From: Spirochaetales bacterium
GTDB lineage: Bacteria > Spirochaetota > Spirochaetia > ARS1246
Length of the DNA: 6,686 bases
Reading direction: 5' to 3'
NCBI GenBank assembly: GCA_018644745.1
Contig: JABGPX010000649.1
Span: 1 to 6,686, forward strand
Part shown: piece after piece, positions 6,480-6,686 of the stretch
How positions within the stretch are numbered: the first letter of the stretch is position 1
Layout of the letters: every line of letters starts with the position of its first letter
The notes under the pieces: generated by a model
What the model saw: the letters and a program-made list of their open reading frames with translations, nothing else
Database searches by the model: none
Told to the model about the DNA's origin: nothing
Position numbers and translations under genes: made by a program

Positions 6480-6686
6480 CTACGCGTGTACCTGCTTGGT
6501 AAAAAAGGATAGAGCTTCAATGCCAAGGTACGAGACTATGGTTACCACGGTAGCGGAAATTATTACTCCGAGAAAAACCGCAAGGAATGTTTTTTTAGGA
6601 TCCATTCCAAGAACCCACGCACCGAGAGTTCCGGTATACGCACCGGTGATAGGAAGTGGGACCGCGACGAACAACGCCAGCCCAAG
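6480..6686 (-). CDS. COG2426-type 'small multi-drug export' membrane protein, N-terminal part missing
   Basis: The C-terminal 68 residues of an inner-membrane protein; the frame stays open to the window edge, so the start lies outside. The visible part begins LGLALFVAVPLPITGAYTG, matching the conserved segment of the COG2426 / Pfam Sm_multidrug_ex family (typically FVAIPLPGTGAWTG), followed by LGAWVLGMDPKK and a hydrophobic membrane segment (about TFLAVFLGVIISATVVTIV). The family is usually about 150-160 aa, so roughly 85-90 residues are missing. Despite the name, a transport role for this family is poorly established. The TAG stop (6482-6480) is immediately followed by the ATG of the helicase gene, so the two are almost surely on one transcript. 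Confidence 0.8.
   Translation of the reverse strand, partial: LGLALFVAVPLPITGAYTGTLGAWVLGMDPKKTFLAVFLGVIISATVVTIVSYLGIEALSFFTKQVHA

Noticed and set aside
1..6686. CRISPR array, tRNA/rRNA, insertion sequence, phage or defence genes
   Set aside because: I saw no regularly spaced repeats, no tRNA-like fold, no terminal inverted repeats and no transposase, integrase or known defence domain. Nearly the whole window is accounted for by six ordinary protein genes.

Overview
The window reads as an ordinary stretch of bacterial chromosome: densely packed protein genes, short gaps, and no RNA gene, CRISPR array, insertion sequence or phage gene that I can see. The host is most likely a free-living, sugar-using bacterium. 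The lipoprotein nuclease, the family 1 sugar-type solute-binding protein and the overall look of the NrnA and UvrD proteins suggest Spirochaetota. That placement rests on impression, not on a search, and is of low to moderate confidence.

Layout. The left half is on the plus strand. It opens with the 3' part of an ABC transporter solute-binding protein (1-1109, cut by the window start), closed by a strong intrinsic terminator (1130-1174). Next comes a two-gene unit: a secreted lipoprotein with a thermonuclease domain and a YhcR-like OB-fold (1205-2344), then 24 bases later a DHH/DHHA1 phosphoesterase of the NrnA type (2369-3322). The right half is on the minus strand and is read from right to left. 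It holds the C-terminal part of a COG2426-type 'small multi-drug export' membrane protein (6686-6480, cut by the window end), a UvrD/Rep/PcrA-type helicase (6479-4473) whose ATG directly follows the upstream stop codon, and an Asp-box (BNR) sialidase-like protein (4427-3309). The two halves converge, and the last 14 bases of nrnA and the sialidase-like gene overlap tail to tail.

How the genes may work together. The nuclease lipoprotein and NrnA could form a short nucleic-acid salvage or turnover pair: outside cleavage to small pieces, then cytoplasmic removal of very short oligonucleotides. This is inference from adjacency only. The export protein and helicase are tightly coupled in arrangement but have no obvious shared role. 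The sialidase-like gene appears to have its own promoter, with a TTGGCA box and an extended -10 (TGCTATAGT), lying over the end of the helicase gene.

I found no convincing undescribed system. The points most worth a second look are the nuclease/NrnA pairing, the sialidase-fold protein that lacks both a signal peptide and the usual catalytic N-terminal motif, and the internal promoter.
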